Positions 40,516 through 50,839 are shown, counted from the stretch's first letter. The stretch is DNA of 64,000 bases from Pararoseomonas sp. SCSIO 73927 (GCF_037040815.1 NZ_CP146232.1:2722501-2786500); one strand, 5' to 3'. Notes: generated from the letters alone by a model not told the origin. Made by a program: numbers and translations.

Positions 40516-40667
40516 CCTGTTCCTCCTGAGCCGGTTCTTTGCCGGTCCGCTTCTCGGTGATGCTGTGCGGCGACGGGACGTTCCGGGCCGTGAACCCGGC
40601 GAGATGTTGATTGACCCTACACGGATAATACGCACACTGTCTAATAACAGAACGAGGGAGGGACGCG

Positions 40668-41726
40668 GTGGCACCCGAGACCCAGGCGGCGGCCGGCATC
40701 GAGGCGCGGCGCCAGGAGTTCTACGACCGCATCGGCGGGCAGAACCTCACCCCGCTCTGGCTCTCGCTTGCGGAGCTGGTGACGCCGGAGCCGCGCAGCC
40801 TCTGCCGCCCGGCGAGCTGGCGCTTCGCCGACATCCGCGCCGCGATGATGGAGGCGGGCGGCCTCATCACCGCCAAGGAGGCGGAGCGGCGCGTGCTGGT
40901 GCTGGAGAATCCCGGCCTGCGCGGGCAATCGAAGATCACGACGGACCTCTACGCCGGCGTGCAGCTCGTGCTGCCCGGCGAGGTGGCGCCGGCGCACCGG
41001 CACACGCAGACCGCCCTGCGCTTCGTGCTGGAAGGGCGCGGCGCCTACACCGCCGTGGACGGCGAGCGGACCCTGATGAGCGAGGGCGACTTCATCATCA
41101 CCCCGCCCATGACCTGGCACGACCACGGCAACGAGAGCGACGCGCCGATCTTCTGGCTGGACGGGCTGGACATCCCGCTGGTGCAGTTCCTCGACGCCTC
41201 CTTCGCGGAGCACCTCGGCGAGGACGAGCAGCCCGTGACGCGGCCGCTGGGCGACAGCGACGCGCGCTTCGGCGCCAACCTCCTGCCGGTGGACCACAGG
41301 CGGCGCGGCAACACCTCCCCCGTGTTCAACTATCCCTATGAGCGCACGCGGGAGGCGCTGGAGCGGATGCGGCGCGCCGCCGAGTGGGACCCCTGTCACG
41401 GGCTGAAGATGCGCTACAGCAACCCCGTGACCGGCGGGCACGCGATGAACACCATCGGCACCTTCGTGCAGCTGCTGCCGAAGGGGTTCTCCAGCGCGGC
41501 CTACCGCGCCACCGACGCCACGGTCTTCGCGCCGATCGAGGGGCGCGGGCGCAGCATCGTCGGGGACGACTTCGTGGTGGAGTGGGGGCCACGCGACGTC
41601 TTCGTCGTGCCCTCCTGGAAGCCGGTGCGGCACGAGGCGGCGGAGGACAGCGTGCTGTTCTCCTTCTCCGACCGGCCGGTGCAGGAGGCGCTGCACCTCT
41701 GGCGCGAGGATCGCGGGAACGCGTGA
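40668..41726 (+). CDS. Gentisate 1,2-dioxygenase
   Basis: A 352-aa Fe(II) bicupin that opens the gentisate ring to maleylpyruvate. Cupin 1 carries the iron ligands in VAPAHRHTQTALRFVLEGRG and ITPPMTWHDHGNE. The C-terminal cupin includes FSFSDRPVQEALHLWRED. It starts with a GTG after GAGGGAGGG. The 150-bp divergent region shared with the hydroxylase is AT-rich (GGATAATACGCACACTGTC) and probably holds both promoters. Maleylpyruvate isomerase and fumarylpyruvate hydrolase genes are not in the window. Confidence 0.9.
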   Translation: MAPETQAAAGIEARRQEFYDRIGGQNLTPLWLSLAELVTPEPRSLCRPASWRFADIRAAMMEAGGLITAKEAERRVLVLENPGLRGQSKITTDLYAGVQLVLPGEVAPAHRHTQTALRFVLEGRGAYTAVDGERTLMSEGDFIITPPMTWHDHGNESDAPIFWLDGLDIPLVQFLDASFAEHLGEDEQPVTRPLGDSDARFGANLLPVDHRRRGNTSPVFNYPYERTREALERMRRAAEWDPCHGLKMRYSNPVTGGHAMNTIGTFVQLLPKGFSSAAYRATDATVFAPIEGRGRSIVGDDFVVEWGPRDVFVVPSWKPVRHEAAEDSVLFSFSDRPVQEALHLWREDRGNA

Positions 41727-41808
41727 GCCGACAGGGGGGGCGCGCTCGGATCGAAACCGACACGTTTCCTCCGGAGTTGATGACGGCGAGTCCGAGAGGG
41801 AAGCGCCG

Positions 41809-42999
41809 ATGAACCCGCTCCGCCCCGCCCTGGCCGCGCTCGTCGCCGCCTGGCTGGTCGCTGCCCCGCCGCTCCCCGCCGCGGCCCAGACCGCGCGCCC
41901 CGGCCCGGCCCCTGCGGAGGCGGTGCCGCCCGATGCCCGGGCGCTGCTGGACGGGCTGATCGAGCCGGAGGTCGCCCGGCGCTGCCTGCCGGCCGTGGAG
42001 ATGCCCCCGACAGAGGCGCTGCCGGGGCAGGGTGCTGTCGGGCCGGCGCCGCGGCGGGCGCCCGCCAGCCGTGTGGTGGTGGCGGTGGACGCCTCGGGCT
42101 CCATGGCCGGCGCCACGGGCGCGGCCTCCGGGCGGGAGACGAAGATGGAGGCGGCCCTGCGCGCCGCCCGCCGCTTCCTGGACGGCCTCGGCCAGGAGGT
42201 AGAGGTGGGGCTGGTGGTGTTCGGGCACCGGGGGAACGCCCGGAACGAGGGGCGCGCCGCCTCCTGCGGCTCGGCGGAGGCGGTGGTGCCGCTGGCAGCC
42301 GGCGGGCGCGACGCGGTGGGGGCGGCGCTGGGGCGGCTGCGCCCGGTGGGATGGACCCCGCTGGCGGCGGGCATGGAGGCGGCGGCGCGGCAGTTCCGGC
42401 CCTCCGGGCGCGAGGGCGAGCAGCTGCTGCTGGTGATCTCGGACGGGGTGGAGACCTGCGGGGGCGATCCCGTGGCGGTAGCGCGGCGCCTGAACGGGGG
42501 CGAGCTGCGCGTGGTGGTGGACATCGTCGGCTTCGACATCGCGGAGCGGGAGCGGGCGGCGCTGGCGGAGGTCGCGCGGGCGGGCGGCGGCGACTTCGCC
42601 AATGTCTCCGGCCGGGATGCGGAGGAGGCGCTGCGGCGGTCCCGCGAGGGCACGCTGAACGCCATGGCGGCGATCCGGGCGCGGACCGGCGCGAGCATCC
42701 AGGCCGGGCGCACCCAGCGGGTGACGAACGTGGCCGCGGCGCGCGCGCAGGCCTGCGTGAACCTGGCGCTCTCGCGCGAGAACAACGGGCTGGTTCAGCG
42801 CCTGCTGCGGCTTCGCGCCGGAGGGGCCGAGCCGCTGCCCGCCGTGGCGGAGGAGGCGCGGGGGATCCTGCGCGCGCGGCACGAGGCGATACGGGGCGCG
42901 CTGGACGCCTACGTCGCCGCGGTGCGAGAGGCGCGGGAGGCGCAGCTGGCGGAGATCGAGCGCAACCTGGTGGAGGCCCTGAAGCCGCCGGCGCGCTGA
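41809..42999 (+). CDS. Secreted VWA-domain protein
   Basis: A 396-aa protein with a signal peptide (ALAALVAAWLVAAPPLPAAA). The von Willebrand factor A domain starts at about residue 88 with an intact metal-binding MIDAS: VVVAVDASGSMAGATG (D-x-S-x-S), the threonine in GWTPLAAGME and VISDGVETCGGD. The last 120 residues are helical and charged. It probably binds a periplasmic or surface partner. It is followed on the opposite strand by a Bug protein gene. The partner is unknown. Confidence 0.85.
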   Translation: MNPLRPALAALVAAWLVAAPPLPAAAQTARPGPAPAEAVPPDARALLDGLIEPEVARRCLPAVEMPPTEALPGQGAVGPAPRRAPASRVVVAVDASGSMAGATGAASGRETKMEAALRAARRFLDGLGQEVEVGLVVFGHRGNARNEGRAASCGSAEAVVPLAAGGRDAVGAALGRLRPVGWTPLAAGMEAAARQFRPSGREGEQLLLVISDGVETCGGDPVAVARRLNGGELRVVVDIVGFDIAERERAALAEVARAGGGDFANVSGRDAEEALRRSREGTLNAMAAIRARTGASIQAGRTQRVTNVAAARAQACVNLALSRENNGLVQRLLRLRAGGAEPLPAVAEEARGILRARHEAIRGALDAYVAAVREAREAQLAEIERNLVEALKPPAR

Positions 43000-43026
43000 G
43001 GCCCGCTGCCCCGGTTCCCGGCGGGT

Positions 43027-44010
43027 TCAGGCAACGATGCGCGCTGCCCGAATCACCTCGCGCCAGCGCGCGATCTCCGCCTCCTGAAAGCTCCGGTAAG
43101 CATCCGGCGTGGTGGGCACCACGTCGAAGCCGATGCGCTCCAGCGCGGCGCGCGTCTCCGCGTGCAGCAGGGAATCGCGCAGTGCGGCGGCCACGCGGTC
43201 GCGCAGCGGGGGCGCCATGCCGGCCGGCGCCATGAAGGACTGCCAGGAGGTGACGACGAAGTCGCGCAGTCCCGCCTGCTCCGCCGTCGGCACGCCCGGC
43301 AGCACGGGGTGCGGGCGCTCACTCGTCACCATCAGGGCGCGCAGCCGCCCGCCCTCGATGTGGCCGGCAACGGTGCCGAGGTTCTGGAAGGAGAGGCTGA
43401 CATTGCCGGCGATGAGGTCCGTGGCCGCCGCGGCGCCGCCGGTATAGGGGACGTGGGTGATCTCCGTGCCCGTGCGCAGCTTGAACAGCTCCGTGGTGAG
43501 CTGGTCGGAGGAGCCGACGCCGGAGGTGGAGTAGGAGGCGCGGCCACCCGATTCCTTCAGCCACCCGATCAACCCGGCGACATCGCGCGCCGGGTGGTCC
43601 CGGTTCACCACCAGCACGTTCGGCGTGGTGACGGCGAGGACCAGCGGGGTGAAGTCCTTCACCGGGTCGTAGCCGAGATTCGGGCGCAGGGCGGCGTTGA
43701 TGGCCCAGACGCCGATGGAGCCGACCATCAGCGTGTGGCCATCGGGCGCCGCGCGCATGGCGACGCGGGCCGCCACCTCCCCGTTCGCGCCGGGCCGGTT
43801 CTCCACCACCACGGGCTGGCCGATGGACTGGCCCATGCGGTTGGCGGCGGCGCGGGCCACGATGTCGGACGGGCCGCCGGCGACGAAGGGCACCAGCACC
43901 GTCACCGGCCGGGCGGGCCAGGCCTCCTGGGCACGGGCCGGGAAGGGGGCCAGGGCAGGGGCCAGGGGCGCGGCGCCGGCAAGGGCCAGCAGGGCGCGGC
44001 GGGTGGGCAT
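43027..44010 (-). CDS. Bug/TctC-family substrate-binding protein
   Basis: A 327-aa periplasmic binding protein with a Tat-like signal (MPTRRALLALAGAAPLAPAL ending FPARAQ). Family motifs: WPARPVTVLVPFVAGGPSDI, VVVENRPGANGEVAARVAMR with AAPDGHT, and THVPYTGGAAAATDLIAGNV. The ATG at 44010 is chosen at the signal peptide start. No membrane subunits are adjacent, which is usual for orphan Bug proteins. The ligand is unknown; closeness to aromatic catabolism genes is only suggestive. Confidence 0.93.
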   Translation of the reverse strand: MPTRRALLALAGAAPLAPALAPFPARAQEAWPARPVTVLVPFVAGGPSDIVARAAANRMGQSIGQPVVVENRPGANGEVAARVAMRAAPDGHTLMVGSIGVWAINAALRPNLGYDPVKDFTPLVLAVTTPNVLVVNRDHPARDVAGLIGWLKESGGRASYSTSGVGSSDQLTTELFKLRTGTEITHVPYTGGAAAATDLIAGNVSLSFQNLGTVAGHIEGGRLRALMVTSERPHPVLPGVPTAEQAGLRDFVVTSWQSFMAPAGMAPPLRDRVAAALRDSLLHAETRAALERIGFDVVPTTPDAYRSFQEAEIARWREVIRAARIVA

Positions 44011-44172
44011 GGGCGTGTTCCTCCGGGTGGCGGCGCCTTTCCGGCGCGTTGCCGGAATGGTGCCGCAAGCCCGGCCCACAAGGCGAGGGGTTAAGACGAG
44101 ACTTTCCCGGACGCCCCGCGTTGCGCCGGGCGACCCGCCCGGCTAACCCGGACGGGCCGAGGGGAGAGCGGG

Positions 44173-45843
44173 ATGACGACGGACCTGGAGATCGCGCGGG
44201 CGGCCACGCTGCGCCCCATCGCCGAGATCGCCGCGCGGGCCGGGATCCCCGGGGAGGCGTTGGAGCCGCACGGGCGGTTCAAGGCCAAGATCGGCACCGA
44301 TTTCGTGCGGGCCCAGGCCGGGCGGCCGGAGGGCGCGCTGGTGCTGGTGACGGGCATCAGCCCGACCCCGGCCGGCGAGGGCAAGACCACCACCACCATC
44401 GGGCTGGGCGACGCGCTGAACGCGCTGGGCATGCGCACGATGATCGCGCTGCGCGAGCCCTCCCTCGGGCCCTGCTTCGGGGTGAAGGGCGGGGCCACGG
44501 GCGGCGGGCGGGCGCAGGTGGCGCCGATGGAGGAGATCAACCTCCATTTCACCGGCGACTTCCACGCGATCACGAGCGCGAACAACCTGCTCTCGGCGAT
44601 GATCGACAACCACGTCTACTGGGGCAACGCGCTGGACCTGGACGTGCGGCGCATCGCGTGGAAGCGCGCCATCGACATGAACGACCGCGCGCTGCGGCTG
44701 GGCGCCTTCGGCCTGGGCGGCGTGGCGAACGGCTTCCCGCGGGAGGACGGGTTCGACATCACCGTGGCGTCCGAGGTGATGGCGATCTTCTGCCTGGCAC
44801 GCGACCTGGACGACCTGCGCGCCCGCCTGGGCCGCATCATCATCGGGCAGACGCGGGACGGGCGCGCGGTGACGGCGCATGAGCTGAAGGCGGACGGCGC
44901 CATGGCGGCGCTGCTGCGGGACGCGCTGATGCCCAACCTCGTGCAGACGCTGGAGGGGAGCCCGGCGCTGGTGCATGGCGGGCCTTTCGCCAACATCGCG
45001 CATGGCTGCAACAGCGTGATCGCGACGCGGCTCGGGCTGCAGCTGGCGGACGTGGTAGTGACGGAGGCCGGGTTCGGCGCGGACCTCGGCGCGGAGAAGT
45101 TCCTGGACATCAAGTGCCGCTCCGCCGGCCTCGCGCCTTCCGCCTGCGTGATCGTGGCCACGGTGCGCGCGCTGAAGATGCATGGCGGCGTGGCGAAGTC
45201 GGCGCTGGGGGCGGAGGACGTGGACGCGGTGCGGCGCGGCCTCTCCAACCTGGAGCGCCATGTGGAGAACACCCGCAAGTTCGGCCTGCCCGTGGTGGTG
45301 GCGCTGAACCGCTTCACGGGCGACACGGAGGCGGAGATCGCGGCGGTGCAGGAGGCGATGGCCGCGCTCGGCACGCGCGCGGTGCTCTGCACCCATTGGG
45401 GCGACGGCGCGGCGGGCGCGGCGGAGCTGGCGCGGGAGGTGCAGGGGGTGATCGCGGGCGGCACGGCCCGGTTCGCCCCGCTCTACCCGGACGACATGCC
45501 GCTGGCCGACAAGATCGGCACGGTCGCGCGGGAGATCTACCACGCGGCGGAGGTGGCGATCCCGCCGGCGCTGGTGACGCGACTGAAGCGCTTCGAGGAG
45601 GCGGGGTTCGGCCGCGCTCCGGTTTGTATCGCGAAGACGCAGTACTCCTTCTCCGCCAACCCCGCGCTGCTGGGCGCGCCGAGCGGGCACGTGTTGCCGG
45701 TGCGCGAGGTCCGGCTCTCCGCCGGGGCGGGCTTCGTGGTGGCAGTCTGTGGCGACGTGATGACCATGCCCGGCCTTCCGCGCGTGCCCGCCGCCGAGGC
45801 GATCGGGCTGGACGCGGAAGGGCGGATCGAGGGGCTGTTCTAG
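44173..45843 (+). CDS. fhs: Formate-tetrahydrofolate ligase
   Basis: A 556-aa enzyme making 10-formyl-tetrahydrofolate from formate, tetrahydrofolate and ATP. The P-loop is [20 protein letters not shown]. Other conserved blocks are [35 protein letters not shown], and [19 protein letters not shown] with SAGLAPS. The length is standard. With FolD (23015-23941) it completes the formate-to-C1-folate route. GGGGAGAGCGGG precedes the ATG. Confidence 0.97.
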   Translation: MTTDLEIARAATLRPIAEIAARAGIPGEALEPHGRFKAKIGTDFVRAQAGRPEGALVLVTGISPTPAGEGKTTTTIGLGDALNALGMRTMIALREPSLGPCFGVKGGATGGGRAQVAPMEEINLHFTGDFHAITSANNLLSAMIDNHVYWGNALDLDVRRIAWKRAIDMNDRALRLGAFGLGGVANGFPREDGFDITVASEVMAIFCLARDLDDLRARLGRIIIGQTRDGRAVTAHELKADGAMAALLRDALMPNLVQTLEGSPALVHGGPFANIAHGCNSVIATRLGLQLADVVVTEAGFGADLGAEKFLDIKCRSAGLAPSACVIVATVRALKMHGGVAKSALGAEDVDAVRRGLSNLERHVENTRKFGLPVVVALNRFTGDTEAEIAAVQEAMAALGTRAVLCTHWGDGAAGAAELAREVQGVIAGGTARFAPLYPDDMPLADKIGTVAREIYHAAEVAIPPALVTRLKRFEEAGFGRAPVCIAKTQYSFSANPALLGAPSGHVLPVREVRLSAGAGFVVAVCGDVMTMPGLPRVPAAEAIGLDAEGRIEGLF

Positions 45844-45862
45844 CCGCCCCCAGCCTGTCCCA

Positions 45863-47206
45863 TCAGGCGATCGGGCCGGCCACCTCCCGGCCCGCCGCGA
45901 AGACGCGGGCGATGCGGCGGGTGTTGCGGATATCGGCCAGCGGGTCGCCCTCCAGCACGACGAGATCGGCGCGCAGCCCGTTCGCGATGCGGGCGCGGTC
46001 CGTGAGGCCCAGCAGCTCCGCAGGACGGGTGGTAGCGATGGCCATCACGTCAGCCGTGCTCAGGCCCGCCTCCACCATCAGCTCCAGTTCCCGGTGCTCC
46101 GCGAAGCCCTGGATGCGGAGCGGCGTGCCGCCGGAATCCGTGCCGAGGGCGATCGGGATCCCGGCCTCGTGCACGCGCTTCAGGTTCATCTTGTTGAAGC
46201 GCACGTCGGAGCGGCGCGGGGCGGCGCGGGAGAGCTGGGCCTCGCGCCAGGCCGGGTCCCCGATGCGGGCGCGCATCTCCGGGTTCAGCGCGGCGCTGAA
46301 GAACGGATCGTTCACCATGGCCGGGTTGTCGGCATAGAGGTACTCGGCCTCGTCGATCTGGATCGTCGGGATGTACCAAGTGCCGCGCTCCCTCATCAGG
46401 CGCAGCAACCCGTCGTCGATCTCCTTGTCGCGGATGCCGTGGCCGAGGATGTCCACGCCGGCCTCCACGGCCAGCCGCGCCTGGGAGAGGTCGTGGACGT
46501 GCGCCGAGATCTTCAGCCCGCGCGCGTGGGTCGCCTCCGCCGCGGCGCGCACCATCTCCGGCGCCATCTGCGGCACCGTGTCGCCCAGCCCGTCCACCCA
46601 GACCTTCACGAGGTCGATGCCCTTGTCGGCCATGTCGTTCACGGCCTGGCGCATGGCGGCGGGGTCGCGCGGGCGGGCCACCTGGTCCTCGGCGAGGTTC
46701 ATGGCGTTGACGGGCGGCGCGCCGCCGGGAACGCCGATGCCCGGCCCCGCGCCGAGGAGAAGGGCGCCCGGCAGCCGCCCGGCCCGGCTCTCCCGCCGCA
46801 ATTCGTGGAAGATGGGCGCGTTCAGGCCGAGGGAGACGACTGCGCCGAAGCCGAAGGCCTGATACCGGCGCAGCTGGGCCTCCACGTTCTCCCGCGTGTG
46901 GTTCTGCCGGCCGAGCGTGGCGCCGGCGGTGTGGCCGACATGGGAATGGGCCGCGATCATCGCGGGGATGAGGTAGCGGCCGGAGAGGTCGATGCGCTGC
47001 GCGCCCTCCGGCGCCACGTCCGCGCCGAGGAGGCGGATGACGCCGTCGGCCATCATCAGGCGGGAGGGGCCGGTCAGCGCGCGGCCGTCGAAGAGCCGGG
47101 CGCCGTCCAGCAGGATAGGCGGTGCCGCCTGCGCGCGGGCTGGCCGCAGGGGCGCAAGGGATAAACCGGTCAGGGCAAGGGCGAAGGTGCGACGGGCGAG
47201 GCGCAT
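45863..47206 (-). CDS. Exported amidohydrolase-family protein
   Basis: A 447-aa metal-dependent hydrolase with a signal peptide (RTFALALTGLSLAPLRPARA). The TIM-barrel signatures are present but varied: YLIPAMIAAHSHVGH (usually HxH, here H-S-H), the DLVKVWVDG lysine strand, ISAHVHDL, ILGHGI, and the catalytic Asp in ALGTDSGGTPLR. The C-terminal beta domain reads IANGLRADLVVLEGDPLADI. It acts outside the cytoplasm, perhaps on cyclic amides or dipeptides. It is convergent with fhs. Confidence 0.88.
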   Translation of the reverse strand: MRLARRTFALALTGLSLAPLRPARAQAAPPILLDGARLFDGRALTGPSRLMMADGVIRLLGADVAPEGAQRIDLSGRYLIPAMIAAHSHVGHTAGATLGRQNHTRENVEAQLRRYQAFGFGAVVSLGLNAPIFHELRRESRAGRLPGALLLGAGPGIGVPGGAPPVNAMNLAEDQVARPRDPAAMRQAVNDMADKGIDLVKVWVDGLGDTVPQMAPEMVRAAAEATHARGLKISAHVHDLSQARLAVEAGVDILGHGIRDKEIDDGLLRLMRERGTWYIPTIQIDEAEYLYADNPAMVNDPFFSAALNPEMRARIGDPAWREAQLSRAAPRRSDVRFNKMNLKRVHEAGIPIALGTDSGGTPLRIQGFAEHRELELMVEAGLSTADVMAIATTRPAELLGLTDRARIANGLRADLVVLEGDPLADIRNTRRIARVFAAGREVAGPIA

Positions 47207-47322
47207 GGGCGGCTCCTTGATCGGATGCTCTGCCGGGATGCTGCCTGTCCCCGGCCGCCGCGCCGCATCAAAGTTCCGCGCGCGTTCCGCGGCGGCGAAC
47301 CCCCGGCACGCCGGCGGCAGGG

Positions 47323-47352
47323 CCGGGGAGGGGAGAGCGCCCCCCTCCCCGG
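47323..47352 (-). terminator. GC hairpin at the 3' end of the aldo/keto reductase gene
   Basis: CCGGGGAGGGG (47323-47333) pairs with CCCCTCCCCGG (47342-47352), an 11-bp stem just past the stop at 47360. There is no clear T run. Confidence 0.5.
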
Positions 47353-47359
47353 TGGTGCG

Positions 47360-48517
47360 TCAGGTCTGCGGCAGGGGCGCGCGCTGGTCCACCAGCCCTT
47401 CCGCCCTCATCTCCGCCCAGAAGGCGGCGGGGATCGTGGTGCGGAAGGCCTCCGCGTTCTGACGCGGCTGCTCCGGGGAGCTGGCGCCGGGGACGAAGCA
47501 GGAGACGACGGGGCTGGCGTTCAGGAAGTGCAGCGCCGCCACCCGCAGGTCCACGCCGTGGTTGCGGGCCACGCGCAGCATCTTCTCCCGCTTCTCCGCC
47601 ATCGCCGCCGGGATGCTTCCGCCGTAGTTGAAGCGGTCCCGGCCGGAGAGGAAGCCGCCGTTCAGCGGCGCGCCGACCATGATGGAGGCGCCTTTCGCCT
47701 GGATGGCGGGGATGATGCCGTCCAGCGCCTTGGCGTGGTCCGCGAGGGAGTACTGGGTGGCGGCGAGGAAGATGTCGGGCTCCGCCACCTCCAGCGCGGC
47801 CGTGATGGGCTCGGGGTCGTTCACGCCCATGCCCCACGCCTTGATGATCCCCTCCTCCTTCATCCGCGCCAGGGTCGGGAAAGCGCCGCGGCGGGCGATC
47901 TCGAACTGGGCACGCCAGTCGTTGCCCGGCAGGTCGCGCGTGCTGGGCGAGAGGTCGTGCACGAAGACGATGTCGATGCGGGACAGGCCCATGCGCTGCA
48001 GGCTGTCCTCGATGGAGCGGCGCGTGCCGTCCGCGGTGTAGTCGAAGACGTGGCGGAAGGGCGGGGCATCGGCCCAGTTGGCCACGCGGCGCAGGCCGAG
48101 CTCGCGGTCCGGGTTCAGCAGGCGGCCGACCTTGGTGGCGAGGACGAACTCGTCCCGCGGCTTGCTGCTGAGCACCTGGCCCATGCGCCGCTCGCCCCGG
48201 CCGAGCGTGTACCAGGGGGAGGTGTCGTAGAGGCGGGTGCCGGCATCCCAGGCGGCGTTCATCACGTCGATGGCGGTCTCGTCGGAGACGACCTTGCCGA
48301 AGCCGTTGGACAGCGGCTGCCCACCGAGGCCCAGCCGGTGCGGCGGGCGCCAGCGGCCGCCCGTGCGGGGCGCGTTCATCGGCAGGCCGCTGCCGGTAGA
48401 GGTGTTGGAGGCGGCGCCGGGCGTGGTGGCGCCGGACCGGGTCTGGGCGGCCAGCACGTGCGGGGCGAGAAGGGCGCCGAGGGTGGCGGCGGAGAGGAGG
48501 CTGCGTCGCGCGGTCAC
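47360..48517 (-). CDS. Exported aldo/keto reductase
   Basis: A 385-aa NAD(P)H oxidoreductase of the L-fucose/D-threo-aldose dehydrogenase-like branch. It carries a leader with twin Arg (TARRSLLSAATLGALLAPHV), so Tat export folded with cofactor is likely. The barrel starts LGLGGQPLSNGFGKVVSDET; the catalytic Tyr is in LYDTSPWYTLGRGERRMGQV, the Lys in EFVLATKVGR and the His in DIVFVHDLSP. The start is a GTG with AGGAG ahead of it. The substrate is not evident. Confidence 0.88.
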   Translation of the reverse strand: MTARRSLLSAATLGALLAPHVLAAQTRSGATTPGAASNTSTGSGLPMNAPRTGGRWRPPHRLGLGGQPLSNGFGKVVSDETAIDVMNAAWDAGTRLYDTSPWYTLGRGERRMGQVLSSKPRDEFVLATKVGRLLNPDRELGLRRVANWADAPPFRHVFDYTADGTRRSIEDSLQRMGLSRIDIVFVHDLSPSTRDLPGNDWRAQFEIARRGAFPTLARMKEEGIIKAWGMGVNDPEPITAALEVAEPDIFLAATQYSLADHAKALDGIIPAIQAKGASIMVGAPLNGGFLSGRDRFNYGGSIPAAMAEKREKMLRVARNHGVDLRVAALHFLNASPVVSCFVPGASSPEQPRQNAEAFRTTIPAAFWAEMRAEGLVDQRAPLPQT

Positions 48518-48946
48518 GGGGGGTGACTCCTGAGGGGTGGGGTCGCTCCGGGCGGCGGCTCCTGCCGTGCCCGCTGTGCAACTCGCCCGGCCACCGGGGG
48601 TTGGCGAGGCGTTTAATTCCGGGATGACGATGGTCACGGTCGCCGGGGCTGCGGATCACGGAAGAGAGGACGTTTGGAAACAAATAGATGGCCTGCTGCC
48701 ATCCGTCCCGTAGCCGGTTCGGCCGGGCCGAACGCCCCGTCCGTCCGGATTGCTAAGAAATGTCACGGCCTTCATCTTCGCCGGCTGCCGCGCCCTGGCG
48801 GTGGCGCCGCGGTGACCCCTGTTCCGTTCGGCGAAAGCCGCGCGGTGGCCGGGTTTGCCCCGCGGTATCACGAGCGCGCGGCGCCGGGTGCGTCCCGGCC
48901 GATCGCCCACATCTCGCGTTAGCATCGCATGAGGCCAACCACGCCA
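48518..48946. other. Intergenic region, no gene seen
   Basis: 430 bp between the divergent reductase and GH15 genes. Short frames on both strands lack ribosome-binding sites. A less GC-rich patch around 48670-48690 (GGAAACAAATAGATGG) may belong to a promoter. Confidence 0.4.
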
Positions 48947-50782
48947 ATGTCACGCCCCATCGCCGACTACGCCCCGATCGGCGACACGCACTCCAACGCC
49001 CTCATCGCCCGCGACGGGTCCATCGACTGGCTGTGCTGGCCGCGGCACGACAGCCCCGCCCTGTTCCTGCGCCTGCTGGACGAAGAGAAGGGCGGGGCCT
49101 GCACGGTGGCGTTCGAGCGGGTGATCGGCACGGCGCGCCGCTACCTCCCTGGCACGAACATCCTGGAGACGGTGTTCACCACCGCCACGGGGCGCGCGGT
49201 GCTGACGGACTTCATGCCGCTTTCCCGGCCGGAGGAGATCCCGCCGGAGGGACCGGACGGGATCGCGGAAGGACGTGTGATCCGCGTCCTGCGCTGCGAG
49301 GAAGGGCGAGTCTCCGGCCGCTTCCTCGTTCGGCCGACCTTCGACTACGCGCGCCGTCCCTGCGCGCCGGCGATGGAGGCGGACGGCACGGCCCTGTACG
49401 AGGCGGGGGAGCAGTGCATGCGCGTGGCCGCGCTGCCCGGCGGCGTGTCGGTAGAGGGGGAGGCGGTCTCGGCGGGCTTCGCGCTCGGCCGGGGAGAGGG
49501 CATGGCCCTCGTGCTCTCCGGCGGGGAGGACGGGCGGACGGTGCCCCCGGCGAGCTTGGAGGAGGCGGAGGAGAGGCTGGCGGCCACGCGGCACTACTGG
49601 GAGCGATGGAGTGCCTGCTGCACCTATCAGGGCGGCTACCGGGACGCGGTGCTGCGCTCCGTGCTGCTGCTGAAGCTGCTGACCTACTCCCCTACCGGGG
49701 CGATCATCGCCGCGCCGACGCTGGGCCTGCCCGAGGCGGTACCGGGGAACCGCAACTTCGACTACCGCTACGCCTGGCTGCGCGATGCCAGCTTCACCGT
49801 CACCTCCTTTGTCATGCTGGGCTACGTGCGGGAGGCGGCGGAGTACCTGCGCTTCCTGCGGCTGGCCGATCCCAGCCACGGCAAGAACCTGAAGCTGATG
49901 TACGCCATCGACGGCGGGGCCCCGGAGGAGGAGGCGGTGCTGGAACACCTATCGGGCTGGCGGGGCGTGGCGCCCGTGCGGATCGGCAACGGCGCCGCGG
50001 ACCAGGACCAGCACGACATCTACGGCGAGCACCTGCTGGCGCTGGAGACCTTCCTGGAAGCGGTGGATTACGACCCGCCGCAGAAGACGAACGACCACCT
50101 GCCGGAAGGGCTGACGAACCTGGCCACCCGCGCCATGGAGGTGCGGCACGCCGAGGACCACGGCATCTGGGAGCCGCGCACGCCGAAGCGGCAGATGTTC
50201 CACACCAAGGCGCTGATTTGGGTGGCGCTGGACCGGGCGGCGCGTATGGCCCGCCGCGTCGGCCGGATCGAGGAGGGGCTGATCCGGGCGTGGGAGCGCG
50301 CGGCGGAGGAGGTGCGGGCCGAGTACCACGAGCTGGGCTGGAATCCCGCGCGCGGAGCCTTCACCCAGTCCTACGGATCGGACCTGCTGGACGCGGCGGT
50401 GCTGCGGCCCGTGCTGTTCGGCGCCATCGACCCGCACGACCCGCGCTTGGCCTCCACCTACGACGCCATCACGCGGGAGCTGGAGGTAGGCGACCTGGTG
50501 TACCGCTACCGCGCCCCGGACGGCATGGAGGGCGAGGAGGCCACCTTCACCGCCTGCGCCTTCTGGCGCGTGGGCTGCCTGGCCCTGGCGGGAAGGACGG
50601 AGGAGGCGCGGCTGATCTTCGAGCGGCTGCTGGCGCGGGGGAACGACCTCGGCCTCTTCGCCGAGGAGATCGACGCGGCAACGGGGGAGCAGCGCGGCAA
50701 CTTCCCCCAGGGCTTCACCCACATGGCCCTCATCAATCACGCGCTGCGGCTGGAGCGGGAGCAGCGGCGCCGCGCCGCCTGA
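48947..50782 (+). CDS. Glycoside hydrolase family 15 protein (glucoamylase/trehalase-like)
   Basis: A 611-aa protein with the N-terminal domain opening PIADYAPIGDTHSNALIARD and GSIDWLCWPRHDSPALF. The (alpha/alpha)6 barrel has NFDYRYAWLRDASFT (substrate-binding Arg/Trp), the catalytic Glu region GIWEPRTPKRQMFHTKALIW, and a second acidic site near YRAPDGMEGEEATFTACAFW. Bacterial relatives include trehalases and glucoamylases. No signal peptide is seen, so it is cytoplasmic. The ATG at 48947 has GAGG at 12 nt; an upstream ATG (48929) lacks one. A terminator follows. Confidence 0.92.
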   Translation: MSRPIADYAPIGDTHSNALIARDGSIDWLCWPRHDSPALFLRLLDEEKGGACTVAFERVIGTARRYLPGTNILETVFTTATGRAVLTDFMPLSRPEEIPPEGPDGIAEGRVIRVLRCEEGRVSGRFLVRPTFDYARRPCAPAMEADGTALYEAGEQCMRVAALPGGVSVEGEAVSAGFALGRGEGMALVLSGGEDGRTVPPASLEEAEERLAATRHYWERWSACCTYQGGYRDAVLRSVLLLKLLTYSPTGAIIAAPTLGLPEAVPGNRNFDYRYAWLRDASFTVTSFVMLGYVREAAEYLRFLRLADPSHGKNLKLMYAIDGGAPEEEAVLEHLSGWRGVAPVRIGNGAADQDQHDIYGEHLLALETFLEAVDYDPPQKTNDHLPEGLTNLATRAMEVRHAEDHGIWEPRTPKRQMFHTKALIWVALDRAARMARRVGRIEEGLIRAWERAAEEVRAEYHELGWNPARGAFTQSYGSDLLDAAVLRPVLFGAIDPHDPRLASTYDAITRELEVGDLVYRYRAPDGMEGEEATFTACAFWRVGCLALAGRTEEARLIFERLLARGNDLGLFAEEIDAATGEQRGNFPQGFTHMALINHALRLEREQRRRAA

Positions 50783-50839
50783 AATCGGGCCGGGCGTGCA
50801 ACCACCGGCCGGGAAGGCTGTTTCGGGCTAACCTATGAT

